Shown here piece after piece: positions 34,640-43,104 of a stretch of DNA of 46,797 nt; within the stretch, counting starts at the first letter, position 1; every line of letters begins with the position of its first letter. The DNA lies in NCBI GenBank assembly GCA_947452295.1, contig CANGCK010000025.1, positions 1 to 46,797 on the forward strand, written 5' to 3'. The notes under the pieces were generated by a model. The model was not told the DNA's origin, ran no database searches, and was given only the letters and a program-made list of their open reading frames with translations. This DNA comes from Sphingobacteriia bacterium (lineage in GTDB: Bacteria; Bacteroidota; Bacteroidia; Chitinophagales; Chitinophagaceae). A program made the translations under genes and the position numbers.

Positions 34640-35296
34640 ATGGATAGAAGAAAATCACTCAAAACCCTTTTAGTAGGAAGCGTTGGTGCAGGTGTTTTTG
34701 TAGAAGCATGTAAATCATCCGATAAAAAAGCTATTGCAAATTCAGCTGATGCGGCACTTGCAGATAGAATGCAAGAAGAAAAAAAATACCTGGAAAATTT
34801 AAATAAGCAGGAGAAATTTTTTACTGACCATGAGATGAAAACCATTACTGTATTAGGCGATATCATAATCCCGAAAGATGCAGTAAGCGGCAGTGCAAGC
34901 GATGCTAAAGTGCCTGAATTTATTGAGTTTATTGTAAAAGATATGCCAAGCCATCAAACCCCTATTAGAGGTGGATTGCGTTGGCTAGATGTTCACTGCC
35001 TAAACAAATTTGAAAAAGCATTTATTGATTTAGATACCAATCAGCAAATTAGTGTGGTCGATGAAATTGCATATCCAGAAAAAGCAAAACCAGCAGTAAA
35101 ACAAGGGGTTGCATTTTTCAACAACATTCGCGATTTAGTTGCTACCGGATTTTTTACCTCAGAAATTGGCGTAAAAGATTTGGGTTACATGGGCAATACC
35201 CCCAATCAATGGAATGGTGTACCAGCCGATGTATTGAAGCAATACAATTTATCTTACACAGAAAAAGAAATGAAAGAATGTGCCAGCTATAGCTAA
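34640..35296 (+). CDS. Gluconate 2-dehydrogenase subunit 3-family protein, Tat/lipoprotein-type signal
   Basis: Small partner subunit of the GMC dehydrogenase, 218 residues from ATG 34640 (a GTG at 34622 would add six residues). The N-terminus MDRRKSLKTLLVGSVGAGVF has a twin arginine, a hydrophobic stretch and then EAC, so the protein may be Tat-exported and lipidated. The body has LNKQEKFFTDHEMKTITVLGDIIIPKDAVSGSASDAKVPEFIEF, typical of the family, and GYMGNTPNQWNGVP near the end. It presumably carries the flavin subunit across the membrane, which is inferred from related dehydrogenases. Its 3' end overlaps that of the convergent AraC gene by 4 bp. Confidence 0.88.
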   Translation: MDRRKSLKTLLVGSVGAGVFVEACKSSDKKAIANSADAALADRMQEEKKYLENLNKQEKFFTDHEMKTITVLGDIIIPKDAVSGSASDAKVPEFIEFIVKDMPSHQTPIRGGLRWLDVHCLNKFEKAFIDLDTNQQISVVDEIAYPEKAKPAVKQGVAFFNNIRDLVATGFFTSEIGVKDLGYMGNTPNQWNGVPADVLKQYNLSYTEKEMKECASYS

Positions 35297-36219
35297 TGCT
35301 GCTGCACACACCGTTGATAATTTTTTGGAGTGATCCCTTCTTCTTTTTTGAACAATCGAATAAAGTAGTTGGGATCACTAAATCCACATTGATCGCTTAC
35401 ATCTGCAATATTACTCCCATCAACAGACAATAATTTTTTTGCCAATTTAATTCGCTCTTGATTAATGTATTCTAATGGAGAAATACCAAACTGTTCTTTA
35501 AACCATTTGTAAAAAATATTCCTGCTTAAATAGGCTTTTCTGCTCAAGGCATCTACCGCAATTTTTTCGGTAAGATGTTCTTGAATATAATGTAATACAT
35601 AGTGCAAGCGACTTTCCGTATCGTTTTGAAAACTTTCTACTGAAACTTTTTTTAATTGTTGACTTTGAATTAATCGAATCAACAATTCTTTTAAATTCAA
35701 ATCAGCAAAAGCATTTTTCATTGTATCAGACCCGCTACAAATTCTTATTAGTTTATTGATGAGGTCGGTAACTTCTGTATTATTCTCGAAATGATACTGA
35801 TTAAACTGCAAACGCCATTTTTTTTGTTCATCTCGCTCATTATAATATTCATCTAAATAATTTAGTGTTTGATGGATGTATTGGTGATCTATGGCTAATG
35901 CAATGCACTGGGTAGGTGCTTGTATACTGGCATCGGGAAAATCAATAATCATGGTTTCATTGGCAGGTACAATTACTGTTTCGCCAGGTAAATAGTCAAA
36001 TGCAGGTTTGTCGAACAAGTGCATTATTTTTTTTCCTTGTACCATACTGGTAATCACCAAATCATTAAAAGTTAGCGGAATATGATAACTCTGTTGGTGT
36101 GTTTCGAATAAGTTTAACTCACAATTATTTAAGTTAAAAACGGTTCTATTCTCCACTAAAGTTTGTAAATACTTTGGTGGAGTAGTTGCAATCTGTTGAA
36201 TGTAATTCTTTGCCGGCAT
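35293..36219 (-). CDS. AraC-family transcriptional regulator
   Basis: Activator-type regulator of 308 residues. The N-terminal part (about 15-180) resembles the AraC_N ligand domain, with FNDLVITSMVQGKKIMHLF and FDYLPGETVIVPANE. The C-terminal double helix-turn-helix (about 205-305) has KIAVDALSRKAYLSRNIFYKWFKEQFGISPLEYINQ and IADVSDQCGFSDPNYFIRLFKKEEGITPKNYQR. It is divergent from the aldehyde dehydrogenase gene with 147 bp between starts. In other bacteria similar regulators sit beside exaC-type genes and control them, so it probably activates the dehydrogenase. Confidence 0.92.
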   Translation of the reverse strand: MPAKNYIQQIATTPPKYLQTLVENRTVFNLNNCELNLFETHQQSYHIPLTFNDLVITSMVQGKKIMHLFDKPAFDYLPGETVIVPANETMIIDFPDASIQAPTQCIALAIDHQYIHQTLNYLDEYYNERDEQKKWRLQFNQYHFENNTEVTDLINKLIRICSGSDTMKNAFADLNLKELLIRLIQSQQLKKVSVESFQNDTESRLHYVLHYIQEHLTEKIAVDALSRKAYLSRNIFYKWFKEQFGISPLEYINQERIKLAKKLLSVDGSNIADVSDQCGFSDPNYFIRLFKKEEGITPKNYQRCVQQH

Positions 36220-36271
36220 AGCAATAATTGATGATTGAATTTACCCCAATTATTTCATTCTAAAAAAATCA

Positions 36272-36301
36272 AGGTACAATTGTGCTATAAAAAAGTACAA
36301 A
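36272..36301. promoter_or_regulatory. Candidate AraC-type direct repeat
   Basis: GTACAA occurs at 36274-36279 and again at 36295-36300, in the same orientation and exactly 21 bp apart (two helical turns), the usual spacing of AraC half-sites. It lies in the divergent gap, 66 bp before the aldehyde dehydrogenase start. Confidence 0.4.
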
Positions 36302-36366
36302 ATGGAGGGTTAGTAAGTTGAAATAAGACAATCTTAGTGTATTGCTAACAAAAAATTGCTTCCATT

Positions 36367-37887
36367 ATGAGTACTTCAAACAATGCTGCATTAGCAGCCA
36401 AACCAACATTCAAATCAAAATACGATCATTACATTGGTGGCGAATGGGTTGCCCCTAATAGTGGCGAATATTTTGACAATGTATCACCCATCGACGGCAA
36501 AGTATTTACACAGGCAGCGCGTGGAAATGCTGCTGACATTGAAAAAGCGGTAGATGCAGCACATGCTGCTTTTGTTACCTGGGGCAAAACTGCCGCAGCT
36601 TACAGAAGTAATATCTTGTTAAAAATCGCACAAGTAATTGAAGACAATCTAGAATTACTTGCAGTAATTGAAACCATCGATAACGGTAAAGCACTAAGAG
36701 AAACAAGAGCAGCCGATTTGCCGTTGGTAGTTGATCATTTTCGCTATTTTGCTGGCGTCTTGAGAAGCGAAGAAGGTTCCATTAGTGAACACGATGAAAC
36801 AACCGTGAGCATTAATTTACATGAACCATTGGGTGTAGTAGGACAAATTATTCCATGGAACTTCCCATTATTGATGGCGGCCTGGAAAATAGCACCGGCA
36901 ATGGCTGCAGGATGTACCGTAATTGTAAAACCTGCTGAACAAACGCCCACCAGTATTATGTGTTTGATGGAATTGATTGGTCATTTAATTCCAAAAGGCG
37001 TATTGAATATTGTTACAGGATTTGGCGTTGAAGCTGGAAAACCATTGGCTACCTCTCCACGCATTAACAAAGTAGCGTTTACCGGAGAAACAACTACCGG
37101 CCGCTTAATTATGCAATATGCATCTGAAAATCTAATTCCAGTTACTATGGAATTGGGTGGCAAAAGCCCCAATATTTTCTTTGAATCAGTAGGAGATGCC
37201 GATGATGCTTTCTTCGACAAAGCCATTGAAGGCGCTGTTTTATTTGCTCTTAACCAAGGTGAAGTTTGTACTTGTCCAAGTAGAATTTTGGTGCACGAAA
37301 AAATTTACGACAAATTTATTAAGCGTGTAATAGAAAGAACCAATGCCATTGTAATGGGTAACCCTTTAGATGGAACGGTCATGATGGGTGCGCAAGCCAG
37401 TGAAGATCAATACAATAAAATTTTAAGCTATTTAGACATTGGAAAGCAAGAAGGTGCCGAAGTACTTTGTGGTGGAGAGGCATTAAAGCAAGGCAACGGA
37501 TTAGAAAGCGGTTATTATATCAAGCCTACTATTTTTAAAGGCCATAATAAGATGCGCATATTCCAAGAAGAAATTTTTGGACCGGTTGTATGTGTAACTA
37601 CATTTAAAACAACTGAAGAAGCTATTGAAATTGCCAATGATACTATGTATGGATTAGGAGCTGGTGTATGGACCAGAGATGCCCATGAAATGTACCAGGT
37701 ACCCCGTGCCATCCAAGCGGGACGTGTTTGGGTGAACTGCTACCATGCATACCCTGCACATGCACCATTTGGAGGATATAAGAAATCTGGTTTCGGACGT
37801 GAAACACATAAAATGATGTTGAATCATTATCGTCAAACCAAAAACATGTTGATTTCTTACAACAAGCAAAAATTAGGTTTCTTTTAG
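36367..37887 (+). CDS. NAD-dependent aldehyde dehydrogenase (ExaC/AldB type)
   Basis: Oxidises aldehydes, probably acetaldehyde-like, to acids with NAD(P). The 506-residue protein is full length: [23 protein letters not shown], the catalytic Glu in [13 protein letters not shown], the nucleophile in [14 protein letters not shown] (the CTCPSR form marks the ExaC/AldB group), and the EIFGPVVCV and [14 protein letters not shown] motifs. It is divergent from an AraC regulator, and DUF779 follows, an arrangement seen in many bacteria. A hairpin lies between the dehydrogenase and DUF779. It may take the aldehyde formed from an alcohol dehydrogenase not in this window. Confidence 0.95.
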   Translation: MSTSNNAALAAKPTFKSKYDHYIGGEWVAPNSGEYFDNVSPIDGKVFTQAARGNAADIEKAVDAAHAAFVTWGKTAAAYRSNILLKIAQVIEDNLELLAVIETIDNGKALRETRAADLPLVVDHFRYFAGVLRSEEGSISEHDETTVSINLHEPLGVVGQIIPWNFPLLMAAWKIAPAMAAGCTVIVKPAEQTPTSIMCLMELIGHLIPKGVLNIVTGFGVEAGKPLATSPRINKVAFTGETTTGRLIMQYASENLIPVTMELGGKSPNIFFESVGDADDAFFDKAIEGAVLFALNQGEVCTCPSRILVHEKIYDKFIKRVIERTNAIVMGNPLDGTVMMGAQASEDQYNKILSYLDIGKQEGAEVLCGGEALKQGNGLESGYYIKPTIFKGHNKMRIFQEEIFGPVVCVTTFKTTEEAIEIANDTMYGLGAGVWTRDAHEMYQVPRAIQAGRVWVNCYHAYPAHAPFGGYKKSGFGRETHKMMLNHYRQTKNMLISYNKQKLGFF

Positions 37888-37899
37888 ATTTTAATTAAG

Positions 37900-37934
37900 A
37901 ACAACAGTGGCGTTACTTTCGCCACTGTTGTTTA
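37900..37934 (+). terminator. Hairpin terminator between the aldehyde dehydrogenase and DUF779 genes
   Basis: Perfect 13-bp stem AACAACAGTGGCG (37900-37912) with CGCCACTGTTGTT (37920-37932), a 7-nt loop, then Ts. It lies 13 bp after the dehydrogenase stop and 11 bp before the DUF779 start, so it would limit read-through into DUF779. Confidence 0.7.
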
Positions 37935-37944
37935 TATTTACGAT

Positions 37945-38316
37945 ATGTCTGTACAAAGAGTTATTGCTACGCCAGCCGCAATCGATCTAATCAATCGGTT
38001 AAAAAAAATACATGGTCCATTGATGTTTCATCAAAGTGGAGGTTGCTGTGATGGGTCGCAGCCTATGTGCTTTCCCGAAGGAGAGTTTAAAGTAGGCGGA
38101 AGTGATATTTGTTTGGGCGAAATAGAACAATGTAAATTTTATATGGGTGCCGACCAATTTGCCTATTGGAAGCATACCCAACTAGAACTAGATGTAACGC
38201 CGGGACGGGGCAGCAGCTTCTCCTTAGAAATACCCATGGGCGTTCGTTTTTTTATACACTCGCGGTTGTTTACCGAAGCCGAGTTGTTGGAATTGGATCA
38301 GGTTAAAAACGAGTAG
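37945..38316 (+). CDS. DUF779 protein, companion of the aldehyde dehydrogenase
   Basis: A 123-residue cytosolic protein of the DUF779 family. The conserved core is HGPLMFHQSGGCCDGSQPMCFPEGEF with the CC pair, then GEIEQCKFYMGADQFAYWKHTQLELDVTPGRGSSFSLEIPMGVRF. DUF779 genes are commonly found beside exaC-type aldehyde dehydrogenases, as here. The role is unknown; the cysteines may bind metal. It is 57 bp after the dehydrogenase gene and separated from it by a terminator hairpin. Confidence 0.9.
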   Translation: MSVQRVIATPAAIDLINRLKKIHGPLMFHQSGGCCDGSQPMCFPEGEFKVGGSDICLGEIEQCKFYMGADQFAYWKHTQLELDVTPGRGSSFSLEIPMGVRFFIHSRLFTEAELLELDQVKNE

Positions 38317-38332
38317 TTGATCCAATTGATTT
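38291..38332 (+). terminator. Candidate terminator overlapping the end of the DUF779 gene
   Basis: Arms AATTGGATCA (38291-38300) and TGATCCAATT (38318-38327) with a 17-nt loop that includes the stop codon, then GATTTTCTT. The T run is weak. Confidence 0.4.
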
Positions 38333-38456
38333 TCTTATACATCATCATTTGAATACTTTATAAGTTAAGCGCAATTTTTATTACTGCTACGTTGTATATT
38401 GTAGTTGATTAGTGAAGGAAAATTCACCTTCCCCAAATTTTGATATTGTAATAAAA

Positions 38457-39941
38457 ATGAAACTAAAATCAAGTATATCGATCCTGATTATCTGCTTACT
38501 GTTGTTTTGTTCAAAAAATGAAGCGTCAACTTTCACTCTTGAGCAGAATGGCAATCCGGATACAACATACATCACGTATCCTAAAGACCTGAAGTTTTCT
38601 ATCTCACAGAGATACAAGTATCACCAGACCCTGACTTTAAAACTATTTATGTCTCAGGCGTTATTCGATGATAAACTAAAGCGCAACGACAATGGCAAAT
38701 CGGAAGTTTACCTGAACTTTAATCAAACATTAGATGTTATCCGAAAAATCGATCAACTGAGCATTGGCATTCCCAAGATTATTTATCTGGTAGGTTGGCA
38801 ATACAACGGGCACGACTCAAAGTATCCTGCTTGGTTTGAAGGAAACGATCGTCTCAAACGACCGCAGGATGCTAATTCATTAGAAAGTCTGAAATGGCTG
38901 ATGAAAGAAGCCCGGAAATACCACACTACAGTAAGCCTTCACATTAACATGTTCGATGCGTATGAAGATAGCCCATTGTGGGATACCTATGTAAAGAATG
39001 ACATTATTGCCAAAAATGTTGATGGTACTTTGCGTGCCTGTGAATGGGGCTACCCAATTAGTTATGCGCAGGAATGGAAAACCGGATTTGCACAAAAAAG
39101 AATCGATTCATTGTGCAAAATTCTTCCAGTAAAACAGGCAGGAACAATTCATATTGATGCATTTCACACCTGGCCGCCAGTTCCGATTTTTGAAAACGAT
39201 GGGAAGTATCATGCCAGTTTTATGATAGGGGTAATTAGTCCATACTTGAAATTTACGGTTGAAGATGAAGCTAAAACCCAACGAAATATTATCAGCTACT
39301 GGGCGTCTAAAGGAATTGATGTAACGAGCGAAGGAGTTGATTTTTTGCGGGAAACGGCATTGGAAGGCTATCAACCCATGGCATGGTGGTACAGCGGTTT
39401 CTACAATTATTTAAAATGGCCTGCATCTTTTTATTGTGGTGGGGTAGATAGAAGTGAATGGGGGAAACTTTTCGGCACCAGTATGCATGGAGAAGATATA
39501 GTAAAAAATGATCCGAAATACCTGCAAGGGTTTAAAGAGCAATTTTGCTTACAAACAGCTGTTTGGTATTATCTGAATAGGCTCAATCGACTTTATGTAT
39601 TGACCGGAAAGAACTATAAGGCTGTTCAGTTTGCTGAAAATGTTAGAACATTCTTATCAAAAGATAGCTACAAAGTAACCAAAGGCGAGGCTATTCTTGT
39701 TGAAAACTCGGATGTGCTGATACCCGCACTTTGGCTTGGCGCGAACAAGTTAATAGCCTACTCAAAAAACGGATATGAAAACAAATTATGGACGCTACCC
39801 GAAAATTGGAAGCAGGTAAAAGAGGTAAGGCTAAGACGCGTAAATACTGACGGAGAAACGATTTTGAGCACAAAAACAGTAAAATCCGGAAAGCTATTCT
39901 TAACATTGGCAAAGGATGAAATGTTGCTGATTACTAAATAG
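38457..39941 (+). CDS. Exported glycoside hydrolase-like protein (endo-alpha-N-acetylgalactosaminidase/GH101-like core)
   Basis: Predicted exported glycosidase of 494 residues from ATG 38457; an in-frame GTG at 38412 would put 15 residues in front of the signal peptide. The N-terminus (MKLKSSISILIICLLLFC) is a signal peptide, perhaps of lipoprotein type. The core looks like a TIM barrel of the GH101 kind: HTTVSLHINMFDAYEDSPLWD, then GTIHIDAFHTWPP with D234 as candidate nucleophile, and KGIDVTSEGVDF with E292 as candidate acid/base. GH101 enzymes remove core glycans from mucin-type proteins. The D-E spacing is longer than I recall for GH101, and the flanking domains are absent, so substrate and family are tentative. 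It is followed 91 bp later by another exported protein, probably co-expressed. Confidence 0.6.
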   Translation: MKLKSSISILIICLLLFCSKNEASTFTLEQNGNPDTTYITYPKDLKFSISQRYKYHQTLTLKLFMSQALFDDKLKRNDNGKSEVYLNFNQTLDVIRKIDQLSIGIPKIIYLVGWQYNGHDSKYPAWFEGNDRLKRPQDANSLESLKWLMKEARKYHTTVSLHINMFDAYEDSPLWDTYVKNDIIAKNVDGTLRACEWGYPISYAQEWKTGFAQKRIDSLCKILPVKQAGTIHIDAFHTWPPVPIFENDGKYHASFMIGVISPYLKFTVEDEAKTQRNIISYWASKGIDVTSEGVDFLRETALEGYQPMAWWYSGFYNYLKWPASFYCGGVDRSEWGKLFGTSMHGEDIVKNDPKYLQGFKEQFCLQTAVWYYLNRLNRLYVLTGKNYKAVQFAENVRTFLSKDSYKVTKGEAILVENSDVLIPALWLGANKLIAYSKNGYENKLWTLPENWKQVKEVRLRRVNTDGETILSTKTVKSGKLFLTLAKDEMLLITK

Positions 39942-40032
39942 TAAATCGGCATTCAATAAATGGTAAGCAGAATTTTTCAGTTGATAACATAATTGAAAAT
40001 GAATCATCAACTAAACACTCGAATAGATTATA

Positions 40033-42342
40033 ATGAAATATAAAGCCTTTGTTAAAAAAAATATGTACCCAAAACTTATGCGCTTACTTACGTTTGTATT
40101 GATATTTTTCTGTTTAACATTACGAGCTCAGTGGGATTTTTCAACTGATTATTTAAAAATCAGCATTAACAAAAACGGGCAAATTACGAGCATGAAAAAT
40201 AGCTCTATAAAACCCAATCGGGATTTTAGTCCTCCGGATAAACCCTCCCCATTATTAAGTTTATATGACAGTAATAAGAAACTTTATTATCAACCGATAA
40301 AAGCAGATTTCAATAGAAATAATGGAGTTTTTACATTAAACTATAGCAATGGTTCAATAGCTATAATTAGTTTTTTACCGCAGAAAAAATATTTTAAATT
40401 AACGCTACAATCCCTCGAGCCAAGAAACGGAGTAGACGATATTCAATGGGGGCCTTATCATACCAATATCACTAATCTTTTAGGCGATGTGCTTGGGGTT
40501 GCTCGTGATACCAGCGAGGCAGTTAATTATGCTATTGGTGCTTTATCACTTAACGATTACACTACCGGTGGAAAATCTGAAAATGTAGGAGATATCTCTC
40601 CGTTTCAATATATTATTCACAGTCCCGATTCAAAACGTTTTCCTTTGCCATCGGATTTGAAGGAAGGTCAGATATTTCCAATTGGTGGAGATGGAATTAG
40701 CGATGTTGCCTTTTTTGCTCATGCAGAACCATATTATCGGATATTGTATGGCAACTCTGCCACCGTCGACAATCAGGGAAGGATATCGATTAATTATCAC
40801 AGTACCGACAGACGAAAAGAGAAAACCATTTTGTTTTCGTTGATCCCGTTTCTTAAGACCAATGCCCCCAATCATTTAGAAGTGCAGCCGCTGCCTGAGG
40901 TTGATTTTATAGGTTCCTCCATTGCATTGTGGGGCTCACCGGATAGCATTGCGTTAATGAATGTAATTCAACAGATTGTGCTGGCTGAAAAACTGCCTTA
41001 TCCAACGGTGAATGGCAAATGGATAAAGGATCCGGCTGCGTATATTCCCGATGTATCAACAAGTGGCGGAAAATACGACAGCACACTTGTATATACCGAA
41101 CAACTGGGTTTTAAAGGCATTCAGCTGGAAGATTTGGGTTTTTTCAGTGTGAATAGGGGAAATAACGGATACATTGATGGCACTTCTTTTGAAAGAAAAC
41201 CACTTAAATTTTCATCAGGCAATCAATCGCAACGTGATTTTACAGAACGCACCAATCAACGTGGGATTTTTGTTGGCAGACATACTATTACTACAGCACT
41301 TCCAAAAGGTACCAAAGATGCAAGTCCGATGCCAAGCGATAGTTTGTGTTATCAGATTAGACGAATTTTATCGAAGGGAATTTCGGCAGATGATACGCTT
41401 ATTGAGGTGAATATTCCATTGTATTTAGATGAAATTGGAAGTTGGGAAGGACATGGCCCGGGATTGAATTTCATAAAAATTGGGAAGGAACTGATTCAAT
41501 ACAATGGAATTTCCGCTTCGTTACCTTATAGGCTGCTCCATGTAAAAAGAGGATTCTGGGACACCAAAGCAGCTGCACATGCAGTTGGAGATACCATCTA
41601 TAAACTGCAGGCATCGCTCGAAGGCTATGGTTACGACGGATTAATTCCAAATATCTATTTACAGGATGAGATTGCAAAATATTACGCCGATGTAGCCAAA
41701 ATAAACGGCATGTATTATACCGATTGGGATGGGCAGGAATGGTTGTTTAACCAGGGACATGGATATTATGCAGTAAAACGTTTTCATCGAAAACTATTTG
41801 ACCAGGTAAGGAAATACCAATTACCCGATTTGCGAATTATGGGAGCCACTTTATCGGAAGGTTCCTGGCATTATATGAGTGTTTACAATGTAGGGGGAGG
41901 TACCAATATGTACGATTTAACTACCCGTGTTTGGGGCCGACCTGGTTGCAGTGAAGGAAAGGATATTCGGGATGTGTGTTATGCTAATTATTTTCCGGCT
42001 ACTTTTGGGATTAATTTTGGGATAAATGCATCTTCAACAGTTGCTCAATTTGAGCATATCCAAGCGCTTTCGGTAGGGATTGGCGTAACTTATGCACTAG
42101 AACTGAATCAGGAAAACATAGAGTCGTGTCCTCAAAAATATCAAATCTTTAAAGCCATTAAAACCTGGGAAAATGCGCGCGCTGCGAATGCTTTCCCACG
42201 ATGGCTGAAAACGCAATTGGCAGATCCTGCCAGAAACTGGTCATTAGAAGCTGGAAACGATGAAAATACCTGGAAGCTTTATCCTGTTGATGAGGAAGGC
42301 AGGAAGCAGCCAATTATATTGATGAGGGGGAGAGGGTATTGA
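40033..42342 (+). CDS. Large exported protein, possible glycoside hydrolase of unrecognised family
   Basis: I do not recognise the family of this 769-residue protein. The N-terminus has a signal peptide (LMRLLTFVLIFFCLTLRA, cleaved before Q); a start at the ATG 40063 is also possible. The first 290 residues are beta-rich. The C-terminal half looks like a TIM barrel with GIQLEDLGFFS, MYYTDWDGQEWLFNQGHGYY (D564) and IMGATLSEGSWHY (E609), which could be a catalytic pair as in retaining glycosidases of the alpha-galactosidase kind. It ends shortly after FPRWLKTQLADPARNWSLEAG without a sorting domain. Its neighbour is the GH101-like gene; both appear richer in GC than the genes downstream. The function is inferred only from fold-like patterns and context. 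Confidence 0.55.
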   Translation: MKYKAFVKKNMYPKLMRLLTFVLIFFCLTLRAQWDFSTDYLKISINKNGQITSMKNSSIKPNRDFSPPDKPSPLLSLYDSNKKLYYQPIKADFNRNNGVFTLNYSNGSIAIISFLPQKKYFKLTLQSLEPRNGVDDIQWGPYHTNITNLLGDVLGVARDTSEAVNYAIGALSLNDYTTGGKSENVGDISPFQYIIHSPDSKRFPLPSDLKEGQIFPIGGDGISDVAFFAHAEPYYRILYGNSATVDNQGRISINYHSTDRRKEKTILFSLIPFLKTNAPNHLEVQPLPEVDFIGSSIALWGSPDSIALMNVIQQIVLAEKLPYPTVNGKWIKDPAAYIPDVSTSGGKYDSTLVYTEQLGFKGIQLEDLGFFSVNRGNNGYIDGTSFERKPLKFSSGNQSQRDFTERTNQRGIFVGRHTITTALPKGTKDASPMPSDSLCYQIRRILSKGISADDTLIEVNIPLYLDEIGSWEGHGPGLNFIKIGKELIQYNGISASLPYRLLHVKRGFWDTKAAAHAVGDTIYKLQASLEGYGYDGLIPNIYLQDEIAKYYADVAKINGMYYTDWDGQEWLFNQGHGYYAVKRFHRKLFDQVRKYQLPDLRIMGATLSEGSWHYMSVYNVGGGTNMYDLTTRVWGRPGCSEGKDIRDVCYANYFPATFGINFGINASSTVAQFEHIQALSVGIGVTYALELNQENIESCPQKYQIFKAIKTWENARAANAFPRWLKTQLADPARNWSLEAGNDENTWKLYPVDEEGRKQPIILMRGRGY

Positions 42343-42708
42343 CACTATAGCCAAACAAAACATTACCTTTTACCACTTACGAGTTTACTGCCGACAACGG
42401 AATAAATTTACTGAACTTCATCAAATGTGATACGCAAATTCGTTGTTAACTAAAAAAGAATAGGTCAGAAAAGCTCATTCCAAATTCAGCTTCAAAAAGC
42501 TTATACAAATTGAGCAATATCTGAAAAGTCATTTCGAGTGTAAAAATTATTTTTAAATTGCACAAACTTTTCTATCAGTTTTATTTAGATATATTTTGTA
42601 AAATTCGAGATATTCTTAATAAAATTCGTTAAATATTCTTGTGCGTTTAACTTTGCTTTAAATGCAAAGTTTTATATTTTAAATAATGAAGTTAAACATG
42701 GGGAAATA
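42343..42708. other. AT-rich intergenic region before the Nudix-helicase pair
   Basis: This stretch of 366 bp holds no gene of normal size. It contains an imperfect inverted repeat (ACAACGGAAT at 42394-42403 against ATTCGTTGT at 42438-42446), a hairpin at 42649-42671, and a seven-codon frame (42686-42709) whose TAA overlaps the Nudix ATG as TAATG. It marks the step to the more AT-rich right end. Confidence 0.5.
42649..42680 (+). promoter_or_regulatory. Possible promoter and hairpin of the Nudix-helicase pair
   Basis: A perfect 8-bp stem AACTTTGC (42649-42656) with GCAAAGTT (42664-42671). The left arm includes TTTG (42652-42655), and TATATTTT (42673-42680) is one base from TAnnTTTG at a 17-bp spacing. 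The dyad between the boxes could be an operator. Support is weak. Confidence 0.35.
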
Positions 42709-43104
42709 ATGAAAAAAATCGAAGTTGTTGCTGGTGTTATTTTTTACCAAAATCAAGTTTTATGTGTTCAAAGACCTGAAAATAAATTTTCTTATATTTC
42801 TGAGAAATATGAATTTCCTGGGGGTAAAATTGAAAAAGGTGAAATAGAAGTGGACGCATTAAAAAGAGAATTGTTAGAGGAACTGAGTATTACAGCAAAT
42901 ATCAAAACTAAATTTCTTACTGTTGTGCATGTCTACCCTGATTTTGAGTTGACAATGCATAGCTATATTTGTGAAGTTGAAACAAAAGAAGTTATACTTC
43001 ATGAGCATATAAATCAAGAATGGTTGCCAATTTATGAACTCCAAAAGCTCGATTGGGCAGCAGCAGACCTGCCAATTGTAAATAAATTAATAAAGAATGG
43101 ATAA
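42709..43104 (+). CDS. Nudix (MutT-like) nucleotide pyrophosphohydrolase
   Basis: Small Nudix hydrolase of 131 residues, close to the (deoxy)nucleoside triphosphate pyrophosphohydrolases. The opening EVVAGVIFYQNQVLCVQRP and the Nudix box GGKIEKGEIEVDALKRELLEELSI are clear; the catalytic REL-EE is intact, while the glycine of the box end is serine (EELSI). It probably hydrolyses a modified or damaged NTP or dNTP. It overlaps the PLD-helicase gene by 8 bp, so the two are translationally coupled and likely act together. In my recollection Nudix genes often sit beside DUF3427 helicases. The ATG at 42709 shares a base with the stop of a 7-codon leader frame. Confidence 0.92.
   Translation: MKKIEVVAGVIFYQNQVLCVQRPENKFSYISEKYEFPGGKIEKGEIEVDALKRELLEELSITANIKTKFLTVVHVYPDFELTMHSYICEVETKEVILHEHINQEWLPIYELQKLDWAAADLPIVNKLIKNG

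Noticed and set aside
42394..42446. Imperfect inverted repeat that looks a little like an integron attC site
   Set aside because: The flanking bases do not fit the RYYYAAC and GTTRRRY core sites, no integrase is seen, and no second similar site bounds the next genes convincingly.
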